Shown here: piece after piece, positions 34,560 to 42,219 of the stretch
Layout of the letters: the number at the start of each line of letters is the position of its first letter
Numbering within the stretch: the stretch's first letter is position 1
NCBI GenBank assembly: GCA_029946065.1
Contig: JAQSDU010000014.1
Coordinates: forward strand, 243,260-307,259
Source of the DNA: Flavobacterium sp.
Lineage (GTDB): Bacteria; Bacteroidota; Bacteroidia; Flavobacteriales; Flavobacteriaceae
DNA length: 64,000 nucleotides
Direction of reading: 5' to 3'
The notes under the pieces: generated by a model
The model's database searches: none
Seen by the model: the letters and a program-made list of their open reading frames with translations, nothing else
Told to the model about the DNA's origin: nothing
Program-made: the position numbers and the translations under genes

Positions 34560-35654
34560 ATGAAGAAACACAATTATAGCGCAGGCCCATGTATTTTGCC
34601 TCAGGAAGTTTTTGAAAAATCGGCAGCAGCCATTTTAGATTTCAATAATTCAGGTTTGTCGATACTCGAAATATCGCACCGAAGCAAAGATTTTGTTGCT
34701 GTGATGGACGAAGCGCGTGCTTTGGTTTTAGAACTTTTAGGTTTGGAAGGCAAAGGTTATCAGGCATTATTTCTACACGGAGGTGCGAGCTTGGAGTTCC
34801 TAATGGTTCCTTATAATCTGATGAAAGAAAATGGAAAAGCCGCCTATCTTGATACAGGAACTTGGGCAAATTCTGCCATAAAAGAAGCCAAAGCATTTGG
34901 CGAAACAGTAGTCGTTGGTTCATCCAAAGCAGACAATTATGCTTTTATTCCGAAAGGATTTGAAATTCCAGCAGATGCTAATTATTTTCACTGCACGAGC
35001 AACAACACTATTTTTGGAACGCAGATGAAATCTTTTCCGGAAACTGCTATTCCAGTGGTTTGCGATATGAGTTCCGACATTTTTTCACGGGTTTTGGATT
35101 TTTCAAAATTTGATTTGATTTACGCCGGTGCACAGAAAAATATGGGACCAGCGGGAGCGACTCTAGTGGTTGTAAAAGAAGAAATTCTTGGCAAAAGCGG
35201 CAGACATATTCCAAATATGTTAAGTTATGCGCAGCATATCGAAAAAGAAAGCATGTACAATACACCGCCAGTATTTGCGATTTACGCATCACTTTTAACA
35301 TTGCAATGGCTGAAAGATAAAGGCGGAATTGCTGCCATCGAAAAAATAAACAATCAAAAAGCCGCTTTGCTTTACGCAGAAATCGACAGAAATCCGTTTT
35401 TCAAAGGAACGGCAAACAAAGAAGACCGAAGCAATATGAATGCTACTTTCTTGTTGGAAGACGAGTCACACGCACCGATTTTTGATGCAATGTGGAAAGC
35501 AGCCGGAATCTCAGGAATTCCCGGACACCGTTCTGTTGGAGGTTACCGTGCATCGATGTATAACGCGTTGCCGTTGGAAAGCGTTCAGGTTTTGGTGGAT
35601 GTGATGAAAGCTTTTGAAAATAAGGTAAAACTCGTGGAAGTAACCGAAGCCTAG
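34560..35654 (+). CDS. serC: Phosphoserine aminotransferase
   Basis: Second enzyme of serine synthesis: PLP-dependent transamination of 3-phosphohydroxypyruvate; also used in pyridoxine synthesis in some bacteria. The ATG at 34560 gives MKKHNYSAGPCILPQEV, the family start (364 residues). Key features are HGGASLEFLMVPYNLM, HCTSNNTIFGTQMKSFP and the Schiff-base lysine in LIYAGAQKNMGPAGATLVVV; C-terminal GIPGHRSVGGYRASMYNALP fits. The stop codon TAG forms the first bases of the ATCCTTTTT-core repeat, copy C. A serA-like gene follows. Confidence 0.95.
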   Translation: MKKHNYSAGPCILPQEVFEKSAAAILDFNNSGLSILEISHRSKDFVAVMDEARALVLELLGLEGKGYQALFLHGGASLEFLMVPYNLMKENGKAAYLDTGTWANSAIKEAKAFGETVVVGSSKADNYAFIPKGFEIPADANYFHCTSNNTIFGTQMKSFPETAIPVVCDMSSDIFSRVLDFSKFDLIYAGAQKNMGPAGATLVVVKEEILGKSGRHIPNMLSYAQHIEKESMYNTPPVFAIYASLLTLQWLKDKGGIAAIEKINNQKAALLYAEIDRNPFFKGTANKEDRSNMNATFLLEDESHAPIFDAMWKAAGISGIPGHRSVGGYRASMYNALPLESVQVLVDVMKAFENKVKLVEVTEA

Positions 35655-35734
35655 CCCCGATAGCAGCGGAAATCCTTTTTATTTTTTTCTTTAAAAAAAG
35701 AAAAAGATTGGAACGGATAGCGGGATTATGCTCC
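35652..35734 (+). repeat. ATCCTTTTT-core interspersed repeat, copy C (plus)
   Basis: Begins in the serC stop codon: TAGCCCCGATAGCAGCGGAA, ATCCTTTTTATTTTTTTC, mirror TTTAAAAAAAGAAAAAGATT, then ACGGATAGCGGGATTATGCTC. Same word order as copies A and B, shortened in the middle. Confidence 0.75.
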
Positions 35735-35797
35735 TAAAAAAATAATAAATCAGCTTTTGGAAAATCAAAATTCTGAAATCTAAAAACTACAATCTAA

Positions 35798-36760
35798 ATG
35801 AAAGTATTAGCCAACGACGGCATTTCTAAAAGCGGAATTGTCGCTTTAGAAAAAGGCGGATTTGAAGTGATTACCACTAAAGTCGCACAAGAACAAGTTG
35901 CCAATTTTATCAACGAAAATAATGTTTCTGTAATTTTGGTGAGAAGCGCCACTAAAGTAAGAAAAGACATTATTGACGCTTGTCCGGATTTAAAAATCAT
36001 CGGTCGCGGCGGTGTCGGGATGGACAATATTGATGTAGAATATGCACGCGCCAACGGAAAACATGTCATCAATACACCAGCTTCTTCCTCAGAATCTGTA
36101 GCGGAATTGGTGTTTGCACATTTGTTTTCGGGTGTGCGATTTTTGCACGATTCTAACAGAAGCATGCCTTTGGAAGGCGATACCCATTTTGAAGGTTTGA
36201 AAAAAGCTTATGCAAATGGTATTGAATTGCGTGGCAAAACATTAGGAATCATCGGTTTCGGAAGAATCGGGCAAGCCGTTGCAAAAATGGCACTCGGACT
36301 CGGAATGAAAGTTATTGCTGCCGATAAATTCATTGGAAAGGCTGAAATTAAAGTCGATTTTTATAATGGACAGTTCATCAATGTTGAAATCGAAACAGAA
36401 CCGCAGGAAGATTTGTTCCAACATGCCGATTTTATTACACTTCATGTTCCTGCGCAAGACGGTTATGTGATTGGAGCAGCCGAAATTAAAGCGATGAAAG
36501 ATAATGTCGGCATCATTAATTGTGCCCGTGGCGGTGTGATTGATGAAGTTGCGCTCGTTGAAGCTTTGGATCAAGGAAAAGTTTTATTTGCCGGTCTTGA
36601 CGTTTATGAAAATGAACCAACTCCGGAAATTAAAATCTTAATGCATCCTAAAATTTCATTGACACCACATATTGGTGCTGCGACTGAAGAAGCACAAGAT
36701 CGTATTGGCACCGAATTGGCAGAGCAGATCATTAGTTTATTGAAAACTGAAAAGGCGTAG
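35798..36760 (+). CDS. serA: D-3-phosphoglycerate dehydrogenase-like 2-hydroxyacid dehydrogenase
   Basis: D-2-hydroxyacid dehydrogenase of 320 residues. NAD-binding loop GIIGFGRIGQAVAKMALGLG at about 147-166; catalytic Arg in NCARGGVID, Glu in LDVYENEPTPE and His in SLTPHIGAATEEAQ. The C-terminal ACT regulatory domain of long SerA is absent, so serine feedback through ACT is not expected. Placement 143 bases behind serC strongly suggests 3-phosphoglycerate oxidation as the role. Complete at both ends; the ATG follows a short AT-rich leader. Confidence 0.85.
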   Translation: MKVLANDGISKSGIVALEKGGFEVITTKVAQEQVANFINENNVSVILVRSATKVRKDIIDACPDLKIIGRGGVGMDNIDVEYARANGKHVINTPASSSESVAELVFAHLFSGVRFLHDSNRSMPLEGDTHFEGLKKAYANGIELRGKTLGIIGFGRIGQAVAKMALGLGMKVIAADKFIGKAEIKVDFYNGQFINVEIETEPQEDLFQHADFITLHVPAQDGYVIGAAEIKAMKDNVGIINCARGGVIDEVALVEALDQGKVLFAGLDVYENEPTPEIKILMHPKISLTPHIGAATEEAQDRIGTELAEQIISLLKTEKA

Positions 36761-36827
36761 TTAAATTGCAAAAATCAATATCAATTTCAAGCTTCAAATT
36801 TAATTTGATAAAATTAAAAATTATTCC

Positions 36828-36865
36828 CATTGATATTTGATATTGACATTGATATTTGATATTGA
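36828..36865 (+). repeat. Tandem repeat, 19 bp x 2 plus partial
   Basis: Unit cattgatatttgatattga twice, then a shortened third copy. An inverted copy of the word TCAATATCAAT lies about 50 bases upstream, so the region can fold back. Located after the serA-like gene. Confidence 0.85.
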
Positions 36866-36900
36866 CATTGATATTGATACTGTCACGTTAAAAAATACCC

Positions 36901-36928
36901 AAGCATCGGACATACCGGTGCTTTTTTT
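36901..36928 (+). terminator. Terminator after serA
   Basis: Stem AAGCATCGG / CCGGTGCTT (one G-T pair) with ACATA loop and T tract. Confidence 0.75.
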
Positions 36929-36957
36929 ATTAATTTTATAAGATGAAAATTACGGCT

Positions 36958-37386
36958 ATGAAAAAGATTTTAATGTTGTTGTTTGCCGTTTTTGTTGTGA
37001 TTCCATCCGCAAAAGCACAAGACAAAAAGGTGCTAAAAGAAGACAAACCGGTCTTGAAGGACACCATTCATATCGAAAATGAAAAACTAGAATACGATAT
37101 TATTATCATCGATTCAGGTTTCAGTTCATGGTTCAATTCGTATGCTAAACCTCGTAATTATTACTCGCAAAGCTATTTGGAAGCGCGCAACATTATCTGG
37201 GTAACCGAATGGAATATTCGCGCGCGAAATCCGCTGCAATACAAAAGTAGTTTATACGAAATGCAAATCGATTATGACCAACATACCGATTATGGTTACG
37301 AAGTGAATTATATGCTGTTCAATTATCTGAATTATTTCCAAATTACCAATAAAACCAGTCTTGGCGGTTTTGCGGCGCGGATATAA
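36958..37386 (+). CDS. DUF6146 family secreted protein
   Basis: The 142-residue protein, started at MKKILMLLFAVFVVIPSAKA (a cleaner signal peptide than the ATG five codons upstream), has the DUF6146 core: LEYDIIIIDSGFSSWFNSYA and EARNIIWVTEWNIRARNPLQ with the tail YEVNYMLFNYLNYFQ. Function unknown; exported. A DUF6787 gene follows after 35 bases. Confidence 0.8.
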   Translation: MKKILMLLFAVFVVIPSAKAQDKKVLKEDKPVLKDTIHIENEKLEYDIIIIDSGFSSWFNSYAKPRNYYSQSYLEARNIIWVTEWNIRARNPLQYKSSLYEMQIDYDQHTDYGYEVNYMLFNYLNYFQITNKTSLGGFAARI

Positions 37387-37421
37387 AATTGTATTTTTGA
37401 GGTATTATTGCAATTTAATCC

Positions 37422-37724
37422 ATGAGCAAACTCAAGAAACGCTGGGGCATTACATCCAATTTTCAATTGGTGGTTATTTTTGTCGTTTTTGCGATTAACG
37501 GCTCGCTTTCGGCAAAAATTTCGGCTTTTTGCCTTGATTTTCTTATGATTACGAAAGAAAATACGAACATTTTTCTTTACTACATTATCTTACTAATTTT
37601 GGTTTTGCCGCTTTATCCGTTTATGATTATTGTAATTGGATGGATTTTCGGGCAGTACAAATTCTTTTTCCCTTTTGCAAAGAAAATGCTTAGCAGTATT
37701 GGATTGGGATTTGTGTTTGGGTAG
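37422..37724 (+). CDS. DUF6787 family membrane protein
   Basis: A 100-residue protein (MSKLKKRWGITSNFQLVVIF) with two to three membrane helices, ending in FGQYKFFFPFAKKMLSSIGL. I recognise the DUF6787 pattern. Same strand and likely same transcript as the DUF6146 gene. No function known. Confidence 0.78.
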   Translation: MSKLKKRWGITSNFQLVVIFVVFAINGSLSAKISAFCLDFLMITKENTNIFLYYIILLILVLPLYPFMIIVIGWIFGQYKFFFPFAKKMLSSIGLGFVFG

Positions 37725-37731
37725 TATTTAC

Positions 37732-37788
37732 CACAAAGGCACTAATGCGCAAAGTTTATAATCATTTGCCTATTAGTGCCTTTGCGGC
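37732..37788. repeat. Sixteen-base inverted repeat (ccacaaaggcactaat)
   Basis: Left arm 37732-37747 and right arm 37773-37788 pair with one G-T wobble across a 25-base loop, between convergent genes. The word CCTTTGTG/CACAAAGG also recurs around 7248-7280. Confidence 0.7.
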
Positions 37789-37793
37789 AATTC

Positions 37794-38081
37794 TTATCTT
37801 TTTATTACATACTTATAAAACCACATCAGCGTAAATGACGGAATCACATCAGTAAAAGGTAAAATTTCTTCAAGAAAATCAAATGCTCCTGCAATTTTCC
37901 CAGCAGTTCCTTTATACATAATTATCATGAGTATAGCAGAAACCGGTGCCCAAATTACATCTTCAAATTCCCCAAAAATTGGAATTGTAAATGAAACATA
38001 TCCCAACGCATCGAAAACCAATCCTAGAATTAAATCGCGACCTTTATTGTCTTTGACGGCTATTTTTGTTTGCTGTGTCAT
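37794..38081 (-). CDS. Conserved small membrane protein, unknown
   Basis: A 95-residue protein (MTQQTKIAVKDNKGRDLILG) with two membrane spans and the conserved-looking phrases FDALGYVSFTIPIFGEFEDV, WAPVSAILMIIMYKGTAGK and DVIPSFTLMWFY. I remember similar genes in other Bacteroidota but no family name. A heptad array lies 45 bases upstream. Confidence 0.65.
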   Translation of the reverse strand: MTQQTKIAVKDNKGRDLILGLVFDALGYVSFTIPIFGEFEDVIWAPVSAILMIIMYKGTAGKIAGAFDFLEEILPFTDVIPSFTLMWFYKYVIKR

Positions 38082-38125
38082 TAAAAAAAGTTTAAGGTTA
38101 ATCTGTTGATTGCTAAAATCGAGCC

Positions 38126-38146
38126 AAAACCCAAACCCTAAACCCT
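38126..38146 (-). repeat. Heptad array (AAACCCT type)
   Basis: aaaaccc, aaaccct, aaaccct on the plus strand; lies 45 bases upstream of the ATG at 38081 and 9 bases from the msrA stop. It resembles plant telomeric TTTAGGG repeats by chance only. Confidence 0.75.
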
Positions 38147-38154
38147 AAAAAAAT

Positions 38155-38799
38155 TTACTTTTTCAATTTATCCTCAAACAAATGTCTAGCCTTTTCCACT
38201 TTTGGTGTGATCACATAATGGCAATACGACTGGTTCTGGTTCCTATTGTAATAATTTTGATGGTAATCTTCTGCGACATAAAAAGTCGGTGCCGGGGAAA
38301 CTTTCGTCACAATCGGATCTTTAAAAGTGCCTTCAAGCGCCATTTGTGCGATATAATCTTCGGTAGTTTTTTGCTGCGCCGCACTGTGGTAAAAAACTTC
38401 GCTGCGATATTGTGTTCCAACATCTGCACCTTGGCGGTTTAGGGTTGTCGGGTCGTGCGTGGCGAAGAAAACCTGCAGCAATTCTGCATACGAAATCTTT
38501 TTTGGATCGAAAGTAATTTGTGTGGCTTCGGCATGTCCGGTGTTTCCAGTGCTCACTTCTTCATAAGTCGGATTGGCGATTTTTCCGCCGATATATCCTG
38601 AAACGACTGATTTTACGCCGTCCAATTCTAAAAAAATCGCTTCTGTACACCAGAAACATCCGCCAGCAAATGTGGCTACTTCCAAATCTTTTGATACTTC
38701 CATTTTTACGGGTTCTTTTACGGGCTTAATAATTCGTTTTTCCTGCGATTGACAAGAAATTACGCCCAGTGCTATTATTATTGCAAATAATCTTTTCAT
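38155..38799 (-). CDS. msrA: Peptide methionine (S)-S-oxide reductase, lipoprotein form
   Basis: MsrA of 214 residues. The ATG at 38799 gives MKRLFAIIIALGVISC, a lipoprotein signal with cysteine 16, so this copy repairs oxidised envelope proteins. The catalytic motif is FAGGCFWCTEAIF; HAEATQITFDP and the C-terminal QNYYNRNQNQSYCHYVITPKV complete the family pattern, with the C-terminal cysteine a probable resolving residue. No MsrB domain is fused. Confidence 0.92.
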   Translation of the reverse strand: MKRLFAIIIALGVISCQSQEKRIIKPVKEPVKMEVSKDLEVATFAGGCFWCTEAIFLELDGVKSVVSGYIGGKIANPTYEEVSTGNTGHAEATQITFDPKKISYAELLQVFFATHDPTTLNRQGADVGTQYRSEVFYHSAAQQKTTEDYIAQMALEGTFKDPIVTKVSPAPTFYVAEDYHQNYYNRNQNQSYCHYVITPKVEKARHLFEDKLKK

Positions 38800-39051
38800 C
38801 GCATTATTTTGTTTCACAAATTTACGAAACAACCGATGCAGCGGATTTTTCTTTAACTAAAGTTTATCAAACGTTCGAGAAAATTAATTGACAAACAGAA
38901 AGTTGTTGCCGAAATTTGGTATTTGAAAAATTCATAAAACGCTTATTTATTAACCAACTCACTAAAACTTTAATAAACTGACACAAATTAAAGACTAAGT
39001 AAACGTTTCAAAATCCTCAAAATCTTTGTTTCTTTGTGAAAATTGTTTTGC

Positions 39052-39732
39052 ATGATACAAGCGAAAAACATCCATAAATTTTACGACAACCTACACGTTC
39101 TAAAAGGTGTGGATTTGCACATACAAAAAGGAGAAATTGTTTCTATCGTTGGCGCTTCCGGAGCTGGAAAAACGACACTCTTGCAAATTATAGGAACATT
39201 AGACCGTCCACTAGCGCCAAAAGGAGAAAATCTGGTTGCCGAGGGAACCTTATTTATCAATGGCGAAGACGTTCTGAAAATGAACGACAAATCACTTTCC
39301 AAATTTCGCAACAGCAATTTGGGATTTATCTTCCAGTTTCACCAGCTTTTGCCTGAGTTTACAGCGCTGGAGAACGTTTGTATTCCTGCATTTATCAAAG
39401 GAAGTTCAAAATCAGAAACCGAAACCGAAGCCAAAAGACTACTCGACTATTTAGGACTTTCGCACCGCATAAACCACAAACCGAGTGAACTTTCCGGCGG
39501 GGAACAACAAAGAGTAGCCGTTGCAAGAGCTTTAATCAATAAACCAGCAGTGATTTTTGCCGATGAGCCTTCGGGAAATCTTGATACAGCTGCAGCGGAA
39601 AACCTACACCAGTTATTTTTTAAGCTTCGGGACGAATTCGGACAGACATTTGTCATCGTAACACACAACGAGGAACTCGCCAATATGGCCGATCGTAAAC
39701 TGGTCATGTCCGACGGAAAAATCATCAGTTAA
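39052..39732 (+). CDS. lolD: ABC transporter ATPase, LolD-like
   Basis: A 226-residue ABC ATPase. Walker [14 protein letters not shown]-loop [20 protein letters not shown], signature [15 protein letters not shown], Walker [13 protein letters not shown] and H-loop VTHN are all present. The [20 protein letters not shown] phrase is typical of the MacB/LolD/FtsE subfamily, which extracts lipoproteins or drives mechanical extrusion from the inner membrane. No LolC/E-like permease is adjacent; instead a polytopic membrane protein follows one base later. The ATG is preferred over a TTG three codons upstream. Confidence 0.85.
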   Translation: MIQAKNIHKFYDNLHVLKGVDLHIQKGEIVSIVGASGAGKTTLLQIIGTLDRPLAPKGENLVAEGTLFINGEDVLKMNDKSLSKFRNSNLGFIFQFHQLLPEFTALENVCIPAFIKGSSKSETETEAKRLLDYLGLSHRINHKPSELSGGEQQRVAVARALINKPAVIFADEPSGNLDTAAAENLHQLFFKLRDEFGQTFVIVTHNEELANMADRKLVMSDGKIIS

Positions 39733-39733
39733 G

Positions 39734-41404
39734 ATGATTGTAATTTTCATCAGTTGGCTGATTTTGCTGGGTTGCTTCATGATAACCGGCAGCGCAACTG
39801 ACGCTTTTCTGAAAATCCACACTACAAATCCGGTTTTTAAAATCATGATCGGAATGATGGCACAGACGGTTTTATTGACCATCTGCGCTTTTTTCGTGCC
39901 AATTGGATTAGGATTATTTGCTGGTAATATGCTTTTGACTATTTTTCTAGCTTTAATTTTTAGAAAAAAAATCACAAATGAATTCCTGGCTTTAAGCACA
40001 TCATTTCGAACTTTTTCTATTTATGCGAAAGCGATATTCGGCATTATTTTATTGTCAGCTCTGTTCAAATGTGCGCAATCGCCGTTCATTCTCGACAACG
40101 AAAGTTATTATGTACAAACGATAAAATGGCTCAACGAGTACGGATTCGTAAAAGGATTGGCGAACTTGAATGTGGCTTTTGGACAAACTTCTGCGTGGCA
40201 TGTGCTACAAGCTGGATTTAATTTTAGTTTTTTGACAGAAAGGATTAACGACCTTAATGGCTTTTTAATTGTAATCTGTTCTTTCTTTTTTATTGACGAA
40301 TGGAACAAAAAATCGGCTTCAGGCAATATAAATTGGCTTGGTCTGATTGTAACTTTTAATGTGTTGCTTTTCCAGTTTATCAATGCGCCGTCGCCAGATT
40401 TTCCTTTGATAATAATCAGTCAACTGCTATTTTATATTTTTCTGAAAAGGGGAAAAACAGCATCAGATTTAAAAATGATGGCACTTTTGACGCTATTTTT
40501 AATTTTCATAAAAATCACCATTGCGCCGATTGCAGTTTTGGTTCTTTATGAATTGTATAAACAAAAAAAAGGCTTTCAATTTTTCATGATAACCGGATTT
40601 CTATTTGGCTTTTTATGGCTTTTGAAAAACATAATTTTGTTTGGATATCCGCTATTTCCATTGCCTTTTTTACGAATAGATGCAGATTGGACGATTCCGA
40701 ATGCGCTTTTGCAAAACCTCAATAACATGATTAAAAACCATGAATTCATGACGATAAAAGGTTATAAATCATTTTCTATCGTTGATAAATTTTTAATATG
40801 GATCCGGTTTGGCGGTATTAACTCAATTTTTAATAAGGGAATTTTGATGCTGTTTCTTCTCGTTCTTTTCACGAAGCAAATGCAGACCAGTATGCAATTC
40901 AGGATTTTGTATTTTGCACTGCTTTTGCATTTTATAATTGTATTTTTGGTGTCGCCACAGTTTAGATTTTTCCTGCCTGAATTTATTTTTCTTAGTGTCA
41001 TTTTAATTGCTGATATATTCAATCGGATTAAAATTGCACCGAAATTTGTCAATCTATTTTTAGTTTCAAGTGTAATTTTGCCATTAGTAATTTCCCTTTT
41101 AATTGATTTTAAAACACTTACTTCCAATAAATTAAATCAAAAAGAAGCTGCCATAAAACCATCACAATTATATCTTCCGGAATTGAATTCACGTTACGGT
41201 AATATCGATTTTGAAACTTTCACAGAAGGCAACCTAAAATTTTATTCACCAAAGCAAAATTTCTTCTTTTACGGTACTGCCAACGGGCCTCTACCCAGCA
41301 CAAATATTAAAATCATACAGCGTTTTAAAAAGCGGTACCATATTATTCCGCAACTCAGAACGGGTGAATTAAAAGACGGCTTTTATTCTAAAAAAATCGA
41401 ATAA
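39734..41404 (+). CDS. Large polytopic membrane protein, unknown
   Basis: A 556-residue protein with at least ten hydrophobic segments, a large extracytoplasmic loop early in the chain (ESYYVQTIKWLNEYGFVKGL, AFGQTSAWHVLQAGFNFSF) and a soluble C-terminal tail. Layout is reminiscent of membrane glycosyltransferases of the GT-C kind (a conserved acidic residue in the first loop, LDNESYY), but I see no decisive motif. It begins one base after lolD and ends by overlapping the TIGR02757 gene by one base, so all three are one operon. Confidence 0.75.
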   Translation: MIVIFISWLILLGCFMITGSATDAFLKIHTTNPVFKIMIGMMAQTVLLTICAFFVPIGLGLFAGNMLLTIFLALIFRKKITNEFLALSTSFRTFSIYAKAIFGIILLSALFKCAQSPFILDNESYYVQTIKWLNEYGFVKGLANLNVAFGQTSAWHVLQAGFNFSFLTERINDLNGFLIVICSFFFIDEWNKKSASGNINWLGLIVTFNVLLFQFINAPSPDFPLIIISQLLFYIFLKRGKTASDLKMMALLTLFLIFIKITIAPIAVLVLYELYKQKKGFQFFMITGFLFGFLWLLKNIILFGYPLFPLPFLRIDADWTIPNALLQNLNNMIKNHEFMTIKGYKSFSIVDKFLIWIRFGGINSIFNKGILMLFLLVLFTKQMQTSMQFRILYFALLLHFIIVFLVSPQFRFFLPEFIFLSVILIADIFNRIKIAPKFVNLFLVSSVILPLVISLLIDFKTLTSNKLNQKEAAIKPSQLYLPELNSRYGNIDFETFTEGNLKFYSPKQNFFFYGTANGPLPSTNIKIIQRFKKRYHIIPQLRTGELKDGFYSKKIE

Positions 41405-42165
41405 TGAATGCTATTGAACTCAAAGATTTTCTCGATGAAAAAGTCGAATTATACAATAACCCAGATTTCATCGAAAGTGATCCGGTTCAAATTCCGCATC
41501 TATTTTCATCAAAGGAAGATATTGAAATTGCTGGTTTCCTGGCTGCTACAATCGCTTGGGGAAATCGCAAAATGATTATCAAAAATGCCTATAAAATGAT
41601 AGATTTGATGGGTAACGCACCTTATGATTTTGTAATGTCGCATTCGGGAAATGATATAGAAAAGTTTGAAAATTTCGTTCATCGAACGTTTAACGGGCAG
41701 GATTTTTCTACCTTCATAAAAGGATTACAGCATATTTATAGCAATCATGGCGGAATGGAAAAAGCATTTGAAAACAACAATTCCGGTAACATCCAACAAA
41801 ATATTTCTAATTTTAAAAAGCTTTTTTTTGAGGTCGAACACCAAAGTCGTACGCAAAAACACATTTCGGATCCGCTCAATAATTCTGCTGCCAAACGACT
41901 CAACATGTACCTGCGCTGGATGGTACGAAATGACAATAAAGGTGTCGATTTAGGCATTTGGAAAACAATTTCGCCAGCGTTGCTATCTTGTCCGCTAGAC
42001 ATTCATTCTGGAAACGTGGCGCGCAAATTAGGTTTGCTTACGCGAAAGCAAAATGATGGAAAAGCCTTGGCAGAATTGGATAAAAAACTGCGAGAGTTCG
42101 ATCCAAACGATCCTGTAAAATATGATTTCGCCTTATTTGGATTGGGCGTTTTTGAAGGCTTTTGA
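41404..42165 (+). CDS. TIGR02757 family protein
   Basis: A 253-residue soluble protein, MNAIELKDFLDEKVELYNNP, recognised as TIGR02757 by the phrases EIAGFLAATIAWGNRKMIIK, MYLRWMVRNDNKGVDLGIWK and LDIHSGNVARKLGLLTRKQN. The helical arrangement and the late lysine/aspartate pattern resemble the HhH-GPD DNA glycosylase fold, with DIHSGN near the place of the catalytic aspartate; this is inference. Coupled to the membrane protein by TAATG. Confidence 0.85.
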   Translation: MNAIELKDFLDEKVELYNNPDFIESDPVQIPHLFSSKEDIEIAGFLAATIAWGNRKMIIKNAYKMIDLMGNAPYDFVMSHSGNDIEKFENFVHRTFNGQDFSTFIKGLQHIYSNHGGMEKAFENNNSGNIQQNISNFKKLFFEVEHQSRTQKHISDPLNNSAAKRLNMYLRWMVRNDNKGVDLGIWKTISPALLSCPLDIHSGNVARKLGLLTRKQNDGKALAELDKKLREFDPNDPVKYDFALFGLGVFEGF

Positions 42166-42219
42166 TTTTATCCTTAAATAGTGTATCTTTAAAATTAAAT
42201 TTACGCTAAACATTTCTAA

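Noticed and set aside
36828..36865. Tandem 19-bp repeat considered as a CRISPR array
   Set aside because: The units abut with no spacers and only two full copies exist, and no cas genes are near.
38126..38146. AAACCCT repeats considered as telomere-like sequence
   Set aside because: Only three units in a bacterial intergenic spacer; better explained as one of the heptad arrays.
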